From Stakelama pacifica (GTDB lineage Bacteria > Pseudomonadota > Alphaproteobacteria > Sphingomonadales > Sphingomonadaceae): a stretch of 64,000 nt of DNA. The number at the start of each line of letters is the position of its first letter. Position 1 is the first letter of the stretch. The stretch covers positions 124,001-188,000 of the forward strand of contig NZ_SNWD01000005.1 in the NCBI RefSeq assembly GCF_004361835.1, written 5' to 3'. Below are positions 26,899-34,756 of the stretch, piece by piece. The translations under genes were made by a program, and so were the position numbers. Under the pieces are notes generated by a model, which saw only the letters and a program-made list of their open reading frames with translations, searched no databases and was not told the DNA's origin.

Positions 26899-27579
26899 CT
26901 ATTCCGAAGGCGGCTCGGCGCGCCCCTTGAACCCCTGCGCCACGACGAACCATTCGACCGAACCCTTGCGGCTTGACGGCGGCTTGGCGTGTTTGACCGT
27001 GGCGAAGGCGCGTTTCATCTGCGCGACCAGATCGGCATCGGCGCCGCCCGCAAATACCTTCGCGACGAAGGAGCCGCCGGGCTCCAGCACATCCTCGGCA
27101 AAGGCGAAGGCGGTTTCGATCAGCGCCATGGTGCGCAGTGCGTCGGTTTGCGGGTGCCCCACGGTGTTCGCTGCCATGTCGGACAGGATCAGGTCAGGGC
27201 GTCCGCCCAGCGCCTCGATCAGCGTATCGGGTGCTGCGTCGGACATGAAATCCATCTGAAAGATCGTCGCGCCCTCAATCGGATCGACGGGGAGCAGGTC
27301 GATACCGACAATCTCCGCCTTCGGTACCTTACGTCGCACGACCTGAGTCCAGCCGCCCGGCGCGATGCCCAGATCGACGACTCGCTTCGCGCCCTTTAAC
27401 AGGCCGAATTTCTCATCCAGCTCGATCAGCTTATACGCCGCGCGGCTGCGATAGCCCTCCGCCTTGGCGCGCTTCACATACGGGTCGTTGAGCTGCCGCT
27501 CGAGCCAGCGAGTCGACTGGGCGGTGCGCCCGCGTGAGGTGCGAACGCGCGTATGGCCGCCTCTTCCGCCCCGGCTCAA
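26899..27579 (-). CDS. rlmE: 23S rRNA 2'-O-ribose methyltransferase RlmE
   Basis: Methylates U2552 of 23S rRNA (E. coli numbering). SAM motif LGIAPGGWTQV and the catalytic K-D-K-E set are visible in SRAAYKL, LSDMAANTVGHPQTD, GSFVAKVFAGG and SRKGSVEWF. I chose the TTG start at 27579, which overlaps the ppx stop as TTGA and begins MSRGGRGG-like, matching homologues. The frame continues upstream only as out-of-frame ppx sequence. At 226 residues it has the usual length. Confidence 0.95.
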   Translation of the reverse strand: MSRGGRGGHTRVRTSRGRTAQSTRWLERQLNDPYVKRAKAEGYRSRAAYKLIELDEKFGLLKGAKRVVDLGIAPGGWTQVVRRKVPKAEIVGIDLLPVDPIEGATIFQMDFMSDAAPDTLIEALGGRPDLILSDMAANTVGHPQTDALRTMALIETAFAFAEDVLEPGGSFVAKVFAGGADADLVAQMKRAFATVKHAKPPSSRKGSVEWFVVAQGFKGRAEPPSE

Positions 27580-28616
27580 TGGTCGCGTCCGTTCATCAGG
27601 CGGCGCAATATCCCCTCGCGTATGCCGCGATCGGCAACGCCCAGCCGCTCGGCGGGCCACAGATCGAGAATCGTCTCGAGAATCGCGCAACCCGCTACGA
27701 CGAGATCGGCGCGCTCCGGCCCGATACAGGGAACCGCGCAGCGCTCCGCAAGCGTCATCTGCGCGATCGCGCTGCTCACCCCGCGCATGTCGTCCGAGGG
27801 CACGATCAGCCCATCCACCTGATTTCGATCATAGCTCTCCAGCCCCAGATGCACGCTTGTCAGCGTTGTTACCGTGCCGCTGGTACCCAGCAGCCGATGG
27901 CCGTCCGGCAGGTCGGGCAGCCGCGCGGCAAAGGGTGCGAAGCTCTTCGTCACGGTTTCGCGCATATGGCGATATTGCCGGGCGGTATCGGTAATGCCGG
28001 CTTCGCGAGTCGCTTCGGTCAGCGACACCACGCCCCAGGGCGCGCTGTGCCAGTCGAGCACGCGCGGCACCGGCTCGGCCGCATCGATCAGCACCAGTTC
28101 GGTCGAGCCGCCGCCGATATCGAACACCACCGCCGGTCCTTCGCCGGGTTCGAGCAGGGCGTGGCAGCCGAGCACCGCGAGTCGCGCCTCTTCCTCCGCC
28201 GAAATGATATCGAGCAGAATCCCGGTCTCCCGATACACCCGGCGGATGAACGCGGGGCCGTTCGATGCGCGGCGGCACGCCTCGGTCGCGACCGAGCGGG
28301 CGAGCGTCACATTGCGCCGTTTCAACTTGTCCGCACATACGCGCAGCGCGGCGATGGTCCGCTCGATCGCTGCATCGCTCAGTCGACCGGACGAGGTCAG
28401 CCCTTCGCCCAGTCGCACGATTCGCGAAAAGGCATCGACCACGGTAAAGCCATTGCCCTGCGGCCGTGCGATCAGCAGCCGACAATTATTCGTTCCTAAA
28501 TCCAGCGCGGCATAATGCCGTGCCTGCGGCCAGCGCGCGCGCGCTGGCGAAGTGGGCGCCTGTCGGCGTGGGCCCTTGCCCTGCCGGTGCGGCACCCGGG
28601 CGGGATAATTCCCCAT
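27576..28616 (-). CDS. ppx: Ppx/GppA family phosphatase
   Basis: A 346-residue ASKHA-fold enzyme of the exopolyphosphatase/pppGpp phosphatase family. The phosphate motifs are YAALDLGTNNCRLLIA near residue 35 and VFDIGGGSTELVLID near residue 160. It lacks the long C-terminal HD domain of full-length Ppx, so it is the short GppA-like type. The N-terminal ~30 basic/proline-rich residues are not conserved-looking, and the true start could be internal. It is the last host gene before the prophage. Confidence 0.9.
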   Translation of the reverse strand: MGNYPARVPHRQGKGPRRQAPTSPARARWPQARHYAALDLGTNNCRLLIARPQGNGFTVVDAFSRIVRLGEGLTSSGRLSDAAIERTIAALRVCADKLKRRNVTLARSVATEACRRASNGPAFIRRVYRETGILLDIISAEEEARLAVLGCHALLEPGEGPAVVFDIGGGSTELVLIDAAEPVPRVLDWHSAPWGVVSLTEATREAGITDTARQYRHMRETVTKSFAPFAARLPDLPDGHRLLGTSGTVTTLTSVHLGLESYDRNQVDGLIVPSDDMRGVSSAIAQMTLAERCAVPCIGPERADLVVAGCAILETILDLWPAERLGVADRGIREGILRRLMNGRDH

Positions 28617-29003
28617 GCCGTCACTCGCTTATTTTCTTCCGTCGCATCGCCCGCGCACGAATTGCGCCAGCAACGCCCGGTGCTTGGTAACAACGCTAAC
28701 GCGAACGGCGTGGCACGGCAAGCGTCAGCATGTTTGCGACGATGAACGCGGGGATTCGCTCCGCGATGTCGAGGGACACCCACCAACCCCCTTGACCGTA
28801 GCAAAACCGGGCGTTAGAGCCGCCACCTCGTTGCCCCGTCGTCTAATGGCAAGTGTTGCGACGTTCCTTATATTTCAATGACTTAGCGTGCAAACTCTGT
28901 GCGACTTAGCGGTGAAGCCCGCCTTTTGTCGCACGGCTATCATGCTGCCTGTTTTTGGGATCGCCAACGCTAACTTCGTTAGATTCTGGCAAGCGGCATG
29001 CAG
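28617..29003. other. Host-prophage junction, non-coding
   Basis: No convincing gene lies here. The ppx-proximal ~220 bases are host-like GC-rich sequence that must hold the ppx promoter. From about 28860 the base composition becomes clearly AT-richer. At 28833-28853 a stretch resembles a tRNA 5' end (GCCCCGTCGTCTAATGG) but no cloverleaf can be completed. TGACTTAGCG (28878-28887) and CGACTTAGCG (28902-28911) form a short imperfect direct repeat. A small hairpin CTAAC-TTC-GTTAG at 28971-28983 lies just past the end of the last phage gene. attL is probably in this stretch. Confidence 0.45.
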
Positions 29004-30071
29004 TTATCTGTACCCCGGCGAGCCATAGCCAGAGCCCACATCGTTTTCGCGACAATAATCGCCGCCCGGTGGCGTGCCTTCACGGAACTTGGCAGGATTG
29101 CCGCGACCGTCGCTTAAGCGCGGATAAAGGTCGGGATACCAGACGAATTGCCCCTGTTCGTCCGAGGAAAGAACGCCGCGCCCGTCTGGATAGCCGGGAG
29201 CGTATATCGTAACGCGGTCGCGCACCGTTCGATCGGTTCCGGGCGCCACATATATCTTTCGGCACACTATTTTGTGCGACGTATTGTTCCACTGATCGAC
29301 GCTATCGCTGAACCAATAGGCCGACGCGTATCCGCTATCCGCCGCTGTATTGTCGAGGCAATATGCGTTCGATTCGTCGATTACGAGGTTACCGGTAATC
29401 GCACTTTGCGCAGCGAGAAAAAAACCCTGATAATTGGTGGTGAAGGTGGTCTTATGGGAATAGAAATTCCTGATCGGATAGCTGAGCTGAAAAAAGTCAG
29501 GATGCAGCGTAGCGTTTTCACCACGCAGTCCATTGCACCAGCAATTTTGCAGGTAGACGTCGGGATATAGACCTGCACCTCCGCCCGCAGAAAAAGCATC
29601 GGATGGGCGACGTATGAGATTGACCGCCACGCCCTCAATAAAGATGCTTTCGCTGATACCGGCCCACTGGATCGCCCGTGATCCGGTGCCGGGGTTGTAA
29701 TCAATCCTCCCGCCGATCAGCCGAACATTGCGGCCTTTGGTGAGATTGAAGCCACTGACGCGCGGAATAGCTGGAGCAAGGAAAAGCAAATCGGTGGCCG
29801 TCGATGCACCGGCAGGGTCGCCTTGGTACCCGGCAGGAAGAATCGTCGTAATAGGGGCTGACAACGCTGGTGGCCTATACATCAGCCTGTTTCGGTAAGG
29901 CGCCCCACCTGTGCCGGGGAGGATGCCGATTGCCCGCAAGCCACTTTCAACCGTGGTAGCCTCGGCAATCGCTTCTAGGGCTTCCATCTCAGTAAGGCCG
30001 AGCGCTGCAATCGCGCGCTCACTTACGCCGGGGAGCAGGCCACGCGCACCAAAAAGGCCGTAAACGTCCAC
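29004..30071 (-). CDS. Second tailspike/receptor-binding protein (beta-helix type)
   Basis: A 355-residue protein whose short helical N-terminus is followed by repetitive Asn/Gly/Ser-rich sequence with short beta-strand spacing (LTKGRNVRLIGGRIDYNPG, ESIFIEGVAVNL, HPDFFQLSYPIRNFYSHKTTF), typical of right-handed beta-helix pectate-lyase-like spikes. Position at the end of the late operon and lower GC fit a host-range protein. No T7-type N-terminal attachment domain is visible, so how it attaches to the virion is unclear. Enzymatic activity is not provable here. Confidence 0.7.
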   Translation of the reverse strand: MDVYGLFGARGLLPGVSERAIAALGLTEMEALEAIAEATTVESGLRAIGILPGTGGAPYRNRLMYRPPALSAPITTILPAGYQGDPAGASTATDLLFLAPAIPRVSGFNLTKGRNVRLIGGRIDYNPGTGSRAIQWAGISESIFIEGVAVNLIRRPSDAFSAGGGAGLYPDVYLQNCWCNGLRGENATLHPDFFQLSYPIRNFYSHKTTFTTNYQGFFLAAQSAITGNLVIDESNAYCLDNTAADSGYASAYWFSDSVDQWNNTSHKIVCRKIYVAPGTDRTVRDRVTIYAPGYPDGRGVLSSDEQGQFVWYPDLYPRLSDGRGNPAKFREGTPPGGDYCRENDVGSGYGSPGYR

Positions 30072-30074
30072 CGC

Positions 30075-30395
30075 TCATCCCTCCCAGATCGTCAGAGCGT
30101 CGCCCTCGGCGAGACCCGAAACGAACAGCTCGTTCGCGGGGCAATCACTGCCCGAAACACGATTGGGAAGATTGCCGAACAGCGGCACTCCTGTTTCTGC
30201 CCCGCTCGCGATGGTCAGCACGCAATCGCTGGGCGGCACAATCATCAGTGCGCGACGGGTGCCCCGGCTGTGAGGGGAAAGTATCGCCGAGGTGCCAGCG
30301 GCTTGGCCTGCCGTAAGAGCCGCGATCGATCGGTCGGCATAGTTCACCGCGACCGACGCCGTTGGCTCGATAGCGCCTTTGTCATTCACCTGCAT
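30075..30395 (-). CDS. Small phage protein, possibly virion decoration or spike-associated
   Basis: A 106-residue protein with a predicted beta-rich C-terminal half (RRALMIVPPSDCVLTIASG, GDALTIWEG) and no membrane segment. It resembles small beta-sandwich proteins found beside phage tail fibres, but no family is recognised. Its start overlaps the o-spanin gene by 14 bases and it ends 3 bases before the second spike gene. Confidence 0.55.
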   Translation of the reverse strand: MQVNDKGAIEPTASVAVNYADRSIAALTAGQAAGTSAILSPHSRGTRRALMIVPPSDCVLTIASGAETGVPLFGNLPNRVSGSDCPANELFVSGLAEGDALTIWEG

Positions 30396-30714
30396 TGCTG
30401 TTCCCCTTCATCGATCCCGCCGGACACACAATCTCCACGTCCTGCCGCATCATCGACCGGCAGATGCGCCCCCATGCGCGGCTGACCGTTTCGCCCCACA
30501 CCTCGACCGCCGCGTCGTAGAGCGACGAGGCAGCATCATCGGTCACGATGCTCGCGGGCGGCGCAGGCTTCGGCGTGTTCGCCGCCTCAACGTCCTGCGC
30601 AGATACGCTGATATTCGGGGGAGGAAGTCGATCCGGCGCGCCGCAACCGGGCACAGCCAAGAGCAACAGCGGCAGGGCCAGGAGCCGCGCCCGCATCGGC
30701 ATTGCGTATCGCAT
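30382..30714 (-). CDS. o-spanin (Rz1-like outer-membrane lipoprotein)
   Basis: A lipoprotein of up to 110 residues. The signal peptide LLALPLLLLAVPGCG has its lipobox Cys at residue 24, and proline-rich stretches follow (LPPPNIS, PKPAPPAS), typical of o-spanins. Its first 128 bases overlap the end of the i-spanin gene in another frame, the classic Rz/Rz1 arrangement. With the i-spanin it would disrupt the outer membrane in the last step of lysis. The start could also be Met5 or Met7. Confidence 0.8.
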   Translation of the reverse strand: MRYAMPMRARLLALPLLLLAVPGCGAPDRLPPPNISVSAQDVEAANTPKPAPPASIVTDDAASSLYDAAVEVWGETVSRAWGRICRSMMRQDVEIVCPAGSMKGNSNAGE

Positions 30715-31057
30715 CGGTCAGATCGTCCTTCATGGTTTGGACTTCGGTTCGGTCGGCCTCACGCTCGGCGGCGGCCTGTTCCAGAACGCGCATCCGTTTC
30801 TCGGCATTGGCGAGTTGCGCGGCCGCTGCTTCCGCCTCGATACGGAACCCCGCCGCCTTTTCCTCGGCACCCTGCCACAGGCCATAGAGCGCCCCGATCG
30901 TCACGACGACGACGACGCCCGCAGTGATGGCAATGCGCACCTGCATTTCCAGCGCTGGCATGATCCAGACGCCCACGATCAGCAGCACCGCGAAGACAGC
31001 GCTGAGGCACGTCCACAGATCGTTCGGCAGGAGCGCCGAAAGGAGGGCGGACAGCAT
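30587..31057 (-). CDS. i-spanin (Rz-like inner-membrane protein)
   Basis: A 156-residue protein with two N-terminal hydrophobic helices (residues ~12-33 and ~40-60) and then a long Ala/Glu-rich coiled coil (GFRIEAEAAAAQLANAEKRM and following). Classical Rz has a single membrane helix, so the extra one is unusual. The ATG overlaps the endolysin stop by one base, and the 3' end overlaps the o-spanin gene. Function is assigned from topology and gene order rather than strong sequence identity. Confidence 0.75.
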   Translation of the reverse strand: MLSALLSALLPNDLWTCLSAVFAVLLIVGVWIMPALEMQVRIAITAGVVVVVTIGALYGLWQGAEEKAAGFRIEAEAAAAQLANAEKRMRVLEQAAAEREADRTEVQTMKDDLTDAIRNADAGAAPGPAAVALGCARLRRAGSTSSPEYQRICAGR

Positions 31058-31662
31058 CAGCCGCACTCCGCCAGCGGCACATTGCCAAGCCGGGTGCGCG
31101 CCCACCCATAGGTGAAGGTTTGCAGCTTGGCGTTCACTTCCGACAGGCGCAGATATTCCACACCCTGTTGCGCATCCATCAGCTTCACCATGACGCGGCA
31201 GGCATCGGCCTTGCCGCGCTTCGCCGCCAGCGCATCCCATGCCGCGATCGTGGCCGGGCCGATCCGGCAATCGACCTTGATATTGCGATAGATGCGACCG
31301 CGATCGTTCAGCGCATTGAGCGCGCGCTGGAAGTAGCAGGACGGGCGATGCGGCCCGAAATTTACCACCTGATCGGCCGTTTCCTTCGCCAAAGCCGGGC
31401 TGCGCTCAACCAGCGGCAGCAACCCCGGCTTCTCCAGATAATTGGTCGAAAGGATTTTCAGCGCCCGGTCTTCCGGCAGTTCCTGCATCGGGCCGGTATA
31501 GCCGTCCGCCCTAGCGACCTTTTCGGTGACGCCGTTCTTTGTCTTGCCACCCGGATCGTTCGCATTGTCAACGAACCCGCCCTCAACCGCCACGATGGCC
31601 GACAAAATCAACGCCACCGCGCCGCCAACTCCGCCCGCGATCTTTTTCTTATTCGTCGCCAT
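31057..31662 (-). CDS. Endolysin, GH108 family with SAR signal anchor
   Basis: A 201-residue peptidoglycan hydrolase. The N-terminus has a Gly/Ala-rich, weakly hydrophobic helix after KKK (residues ~8-26), typical of a signal-arrest-release anchor. GH108 catalytic Glu27 follows directly in VEGGFVDNANDPGGKTKNG. The C-terminal half resembles the peptidoglycan-binding part of this family. Export by Sec and release by holin-induced depolarisation is the expected mode. The start MATNKKK is preferred over a longer frame that reads into the holin gene. Confidence 0.88.
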   Translation of the reverse strand: MATNKKKIAGGVGGAVALILSAIVAVEGGFVDNANDPGGKTKNGVTEKVARADGYTGPMQELPEDRALKILSTNYLEKPGLLPLVERSPALAKETADQVVNFGPHRPSCYFQRALNALNDRGRIYRNIKVDCRIGPATIAAWDALAAKRGKADACRVMVKLMDAQQGVEYLRLSEVNAKLQTFTYGWARTRLGNVPLAECG

Positions 31663-31915
31663 CGTCTTTCCCCTGTTTGACAAAGCGCAGCACGAAGGCG
31701 ACCCCGCCGCACACCAGCGCGGCATGATCGAACCAGTGCGGCAAAAGCGACCGCGTCTCGGCGGGCAACATCCCCCAGATGCTCAGGACGTTTTCCGGCA
31801 GCTCTGCCAGCAGCAGGAACAGCGCCGCCAGCCCGCCGAACTGCACCGACCACCAGCGCCACGCCGTCCGCCAGTCGGCGACCAGACGCACGCGCAGCTT
31901 GCGAAGCACGCTCAT
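31649..31915 (-). CDS. Holin
   Basis: An 88-residue membrane protein. A basic N-terminus contains DWRTAWRWWSVQF, a hallmark of a common phage holin group, and two hydrophobic segments follow (GGLAALFLLLAEL and HAALVCGGVAFVLRFV) with a charged tail KQGKDDGDE. It overlaps the endolysin by 14 bases and the gene before it by four, as in a lysis cassette. Confidence 0.8.
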   Translation of the reverse strand: MSVLRKLRVRLVADWRTAWRWWSVQFGGLAALFLLLAELPENVLSIWGMLPAETRSLLPHWFDHAALVCGGVAFVLRFVKQGKDDGDE

Positions 31916-32262
31916 GGGCGATCTCCCCGGTGCAGCGCTTCCAGCTGGGTGACACGCCGGTCGATCTGATCGATCCGCTGGCCGGTATTGTTGCTGGTGA
32001 GCGCAAGGCGTTCGTCCATCCGCGCCACCGTATCTTTCATGTCCGACAGTGTGGTGATGATCCAGAAGCAGACCCCGATAATCGCTGCGGTCATCAGCGC
32101 CGTGACGATTCCCCCCGCGACTTTCAGGATAGGCGGGATCTCCGCTTTCGATGGCGGGGGCGGACTATGCCGCATCATTTTCTCCAGAAACACGTCGCCC
32201 AGTTGTTCGGCGATCATGCGCACCTGCGCCGCATTCCCTGCGCTTTGGCTGGTGTCAGGCAT
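31912..32262 (-). CDS. Single-helix membrane protein with coiled coil, lysis-cassette associated
   Basis: A 116-residue protein: a soluble N-terminal ~45 residues with PPPP, one membrane helix (VAGGIVTALMTAAIIGVCFWIITTL cut across residues ~50-73), then a heptad-like segment MKDTVARMDERLALTSNN ending in a charged tail. This topology is common among phage proteins next to holins (possible antiholin or second holin), but the role is not certain. Its stop overlaps the holin start by four bases. Confidence 0.65.
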   Translation of the reverse strand: MPDTSQSAGNAAQVRMIAEQLGDVFLEKMMRHSPPPPSKAEIPPILKVAGGIVTALMTAAIIGVCFWIITTLSDMKDTVARMDERLALTSNNTGQRIDQIDRRVTQLEALHRGDRP

Positions 32263-32280
32263 GGTAGGTGGGCCTCCGTC

Positions 32281-32433
32281 TCATTGCCCTGCCTCAAGCA
32301 ATTCTTTGGCGGCTCTCACTGATAGTTCGTCTTCACCGCTATCAAGGCGGATGCTAAGCGCGATCAACGCCATGTACCGGCGATGCGCTTCACTGTCCGT
32401 TCCCACTTGCGGGAACAGGTCATGCGGCGACAT
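32281..32433 (-). CDS. Small 50-residue phage protein
   Basis: Encodes 50 residues starting MSPHDLFPQVG and ending AAKELLEAGQ, with a predicted two-helix C-terminal part (HRRYMALIALSIRLDSG, ELSVRAAKELLEAG). An AAGGAG site lies seven bases before the ATG, and the gene overlaps the tailspike stop by 14 bases, in line with neighbouring spacing. Function unknown; it is easily missed because of its size. Confidence 0.6.
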   Translation of the reverse strand: MSPHDLFPQVGTDSEAHRRYMALIALSIRLDSGEDELSVRAAKELLEAGQ

Positions 32434-34642
32434 TCGGCATCTCCTTCCACGTTCCTGGGGTCCCAGCGGTCACGCATACCCAGCCCGGCGAACCCCCGGC
32501 GGAGGGTTCGCGATTCATTACTACAGCACCTTGCAAGTTTGCCCCCGCTGTGGGCGCGTTATTGGTGCGGCTGTAGCGGACGCCGCCATAGGTCAGTTGG
32601 CTATAGAAGCCGTTGTCCAGAATAGACGTGTAAGGTACGGACTCATCAGGAACGTAGACCCATGTCGCTGCATTAGCGAACGCGATGACGTATTTGGTGG
32701 TGCCGCTGCCGACAGTCGATGCCTGTTCGGAGAAGCCGCGAACCGTGTTGCGTTGTGCGTTACCAGCAAAGAATAGCGCCCGCGCATTTCCGCTTTTAAC
32801 ATCGAAGGTGCAGCCTATGAACTTTAAACCATCAATCTTGTTGCTTGACCCGTTGAAATACATCGCCGTCGCAACAGAACTTACTATCTTACAAGACTCA
32901 ACAGCAAAACCGTTGACAATGAATGTATTATAGTTTTGTGCAAATATCCATGAATCAATAGAGCCGTCTACGGCGCAGCCCTCCAACATTATATCGTTTA
33001 TGTTGTTGAAATAGTATCCCTTGCCGTAAGCGCTGCCAACCATGTCGAAGCACTTTGCATAGCATTGCTCCATTCGAAGCGTGGTTGATCCATTTTTGCT
33101 GTCAAAGTAAAACCCGTAATCAGCCGATGCGATAGACGACAGCTTGCGGAGAGTAGTGAGATAGGTATTTCCCATCGTTCCGCCCGTATAGTTAGGGAGC
33201 GTGAACCCGCGATAGGCGTAGAGCGTCGAGATGTGCGAGACTTCGGCATACGCAAGCTGGTTGGACGAACTGGCAAAAACGACTGCAAGGCGCGTGCTGG
33301 CGATTGAGGCCGCCGCAGCGGGCGAGAACTCGACCGAGAAACCCCCGCATCGGATATACGACGAAGCCATCTTGATAGCGGTGATGTCCGACTGCGGGAA
33401 AATGCGCGTTGCGAACTCGCCGTCACCTCGCAGCGCGACCTGCCCCGTGCCGCCTGCGGTTGTGTCGATTGTAGAGACTATCTTGTAACTTCCAGCAGGA
33501 ATGCGCACTGCCATCCCGACCGAACTGTAGGACGAATATGCGATCGCAGCCTTGATCGCTGCGTTAATCGCAATATCCTCATTCGTAATAGCACCAGTGC
33601 CAACAGCCCCAAACCACTTGGCATTGATTTCGCCGTCAAAGACGCGCACCCAAGCGCCACTTGCGCCGGTCGTATCGCTGGACGGAGCTATACAAATCCC
33701 TTGGTCCGGATCGGCTGTGACGAGGGAGGACAAGTCGGCATACCGAAAAATAAAGGTGCCAAACCGGCCTGATGCTGCCGGGACTCCTTCCGTAAGAATT
33801 GCAGGGGCTGTCGTAGGAAGCGTGGAAAGTGCAGTTCGAGTGCCAGCAGGATTGGCTTTGCGGTCAAGGCTCTCTTGCACCGTCTCGCCATTACCCGCTC
33901 GGATACTATCCGCACCCTGCTTAACCCAAGCGCCAGTCCCACCACTATCGCTGGCGATGTAATTTTCATTATCCCAAAGGCCGGTATAGTCGCGATCGTT
34001 CCGATAATTGTAAACGGACGCCTTCTGTCCATCGGGCGCACACATCAACGGCCCATCGGTAACCGGCGCGGCCTTAAGTTGCTCCAGCGTCGCGGCGCTG
34101 TAGCCGTTCGGACCGCGCTCGCCTTTCCCGAACATCGACGCCGGCAGTATCTTCATGCCCCCCGTCACCGGATCAGGCGCAAGGACTTTACCGCCACCCG
34201 CGCGCTCGCTCGCCTTGGGCAGCGGCTCCGCAACCTCGCCATCGGGCAGCTTCAGCGCAACCGCGTTCAGCCGATCATGATCGGCCTGCCGCTCCTGCGC
34301 CGTCAGTGCGCTACGATCCAGCTCGCGCTCGATATCGGCGGAGGGCAGGGGCTGGCCCGGCGGTATCTTTGCCGGTTGCTTCAGTCCCGTCGAACGGACC
34401 ACGCGGAACAGATCATTGGCGGGCCATGTCCCCGTCGCCGCAATCGTGGCGCTGGCGGTGCGCCCGTTACCCGCAATGACATAGTGCAGCCCGGCGCTCA
34501 GCACATTTGCCGTGCCCGTATCGGCGGCAATGTGCGTGACGATCAGGTCGGCGGGATCGAGAAAGGCAAAGCGGATAGCTTCGGGCGCTTTCGCCGCGCC
34601 CGGCTTATAGCTGAATTCCCGGATAAGGGTTTCGACCGCCAA
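32420..34642 (-). CDS. Tailspike/tail fibre with T7-type N-terminal domain
   Basis: About 740 residues. The first ~150 resemble the T7 gp17 attachment domain (AVETLIREFSYKPG, PADLIVTHIAADTG, FRVVRSTGLKQPAKIPPG). A helical linker follows, then a beta-helix spike domain (AVRIPAGSYKIVSTID, GDGEFATRIFPQSD, many short Asn/Ser-rich strands). The start is taken as TTG at 34642 with a GGGAGTGG site; an in-frame GTG lies six codons upstream. The spike part (about 32640-33500) is much AT-richer than the rest, suggesting acquisition of a foreign receptor-binding domain. Confidence 0.85.
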   Translation of the reverse strand: MAVETLIREFSYKPGAAKAPEAIRFAFLDPADLIVTHIAADTGTANVLSAGLHYVIAGNGRTASATIAATGTWPANDLFRVVRSTGLKQPAKIPPGQPLPSADIERELDRSALTAQERQADHDRLNAVALKLPDGEVAEPLPKASERAGGGKVLAPDPVTGGMKILPASMFGKGERGPNGYSAATLEQLKAAPVTDGPLMCAPDGQKASVYNYRNDRDYTGLWDNENYIASDSGGTGAWVKQGADSIRAGNGETVQESLDRKANPAGTRTALSTLPTTAPAILTEGVPAASGRFGTFIFRYADLSSLVTADPDQGICIAPSSDTTGASGAWVRVFDGEINAKWFGAVGTGAITNEDIAINAAIKAAIAYSSYSSVGMAVRIPAGSYKIVSTIDTTAGGTGQVALRGDGEFATRIFPQSDITAIKMASSYIRCGGFSVEFSPAAAASIASTRLAVVFASSSNQLAYAEVSHISTLYAYRGFTLPNYTGGTMGNTYLTTLRKLSSIASADYGFYFDSKNGSTTLRMEQCYAKCFDMVGSAYGKGYYFNNINDIMLEGCAVDGSIDSWIFAQNYNTFIVNGFAVESCKIVSSVATAMYFNGSSNKIDGLKFIGCTFDVKSGNARALFFAGNAQRNTVRGFSEQASTVGSGTTKYVIAFANAATWVYVPDESVPYTSILDNGFYSQLTYGGVRYSRTNNAPTAGANLQGAVVMNREPSAGGSPGWVCVTAGTPGTWKEMPNVAA

Positions 34643-34756
34643 TGCCCACTCCCGACACACAATGCGGCATAGATCGCCGCAGGTGCCGGGTCGGAGTGGG
34701 AAGCTGGACCGGCGTTACGTGGTTCGAAATATCCCTGTCCGGTGCATTTTGCAACC

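Noticed and set aside
28833..28870. tRNA-like 5' end (GCCCCGTCGTCTAATGG)
   Set aside because: No anticodon arm, T-arm or matching acceptor strand follows within 90 bases, so no tRNA is called; kept only as a hint for the att site.
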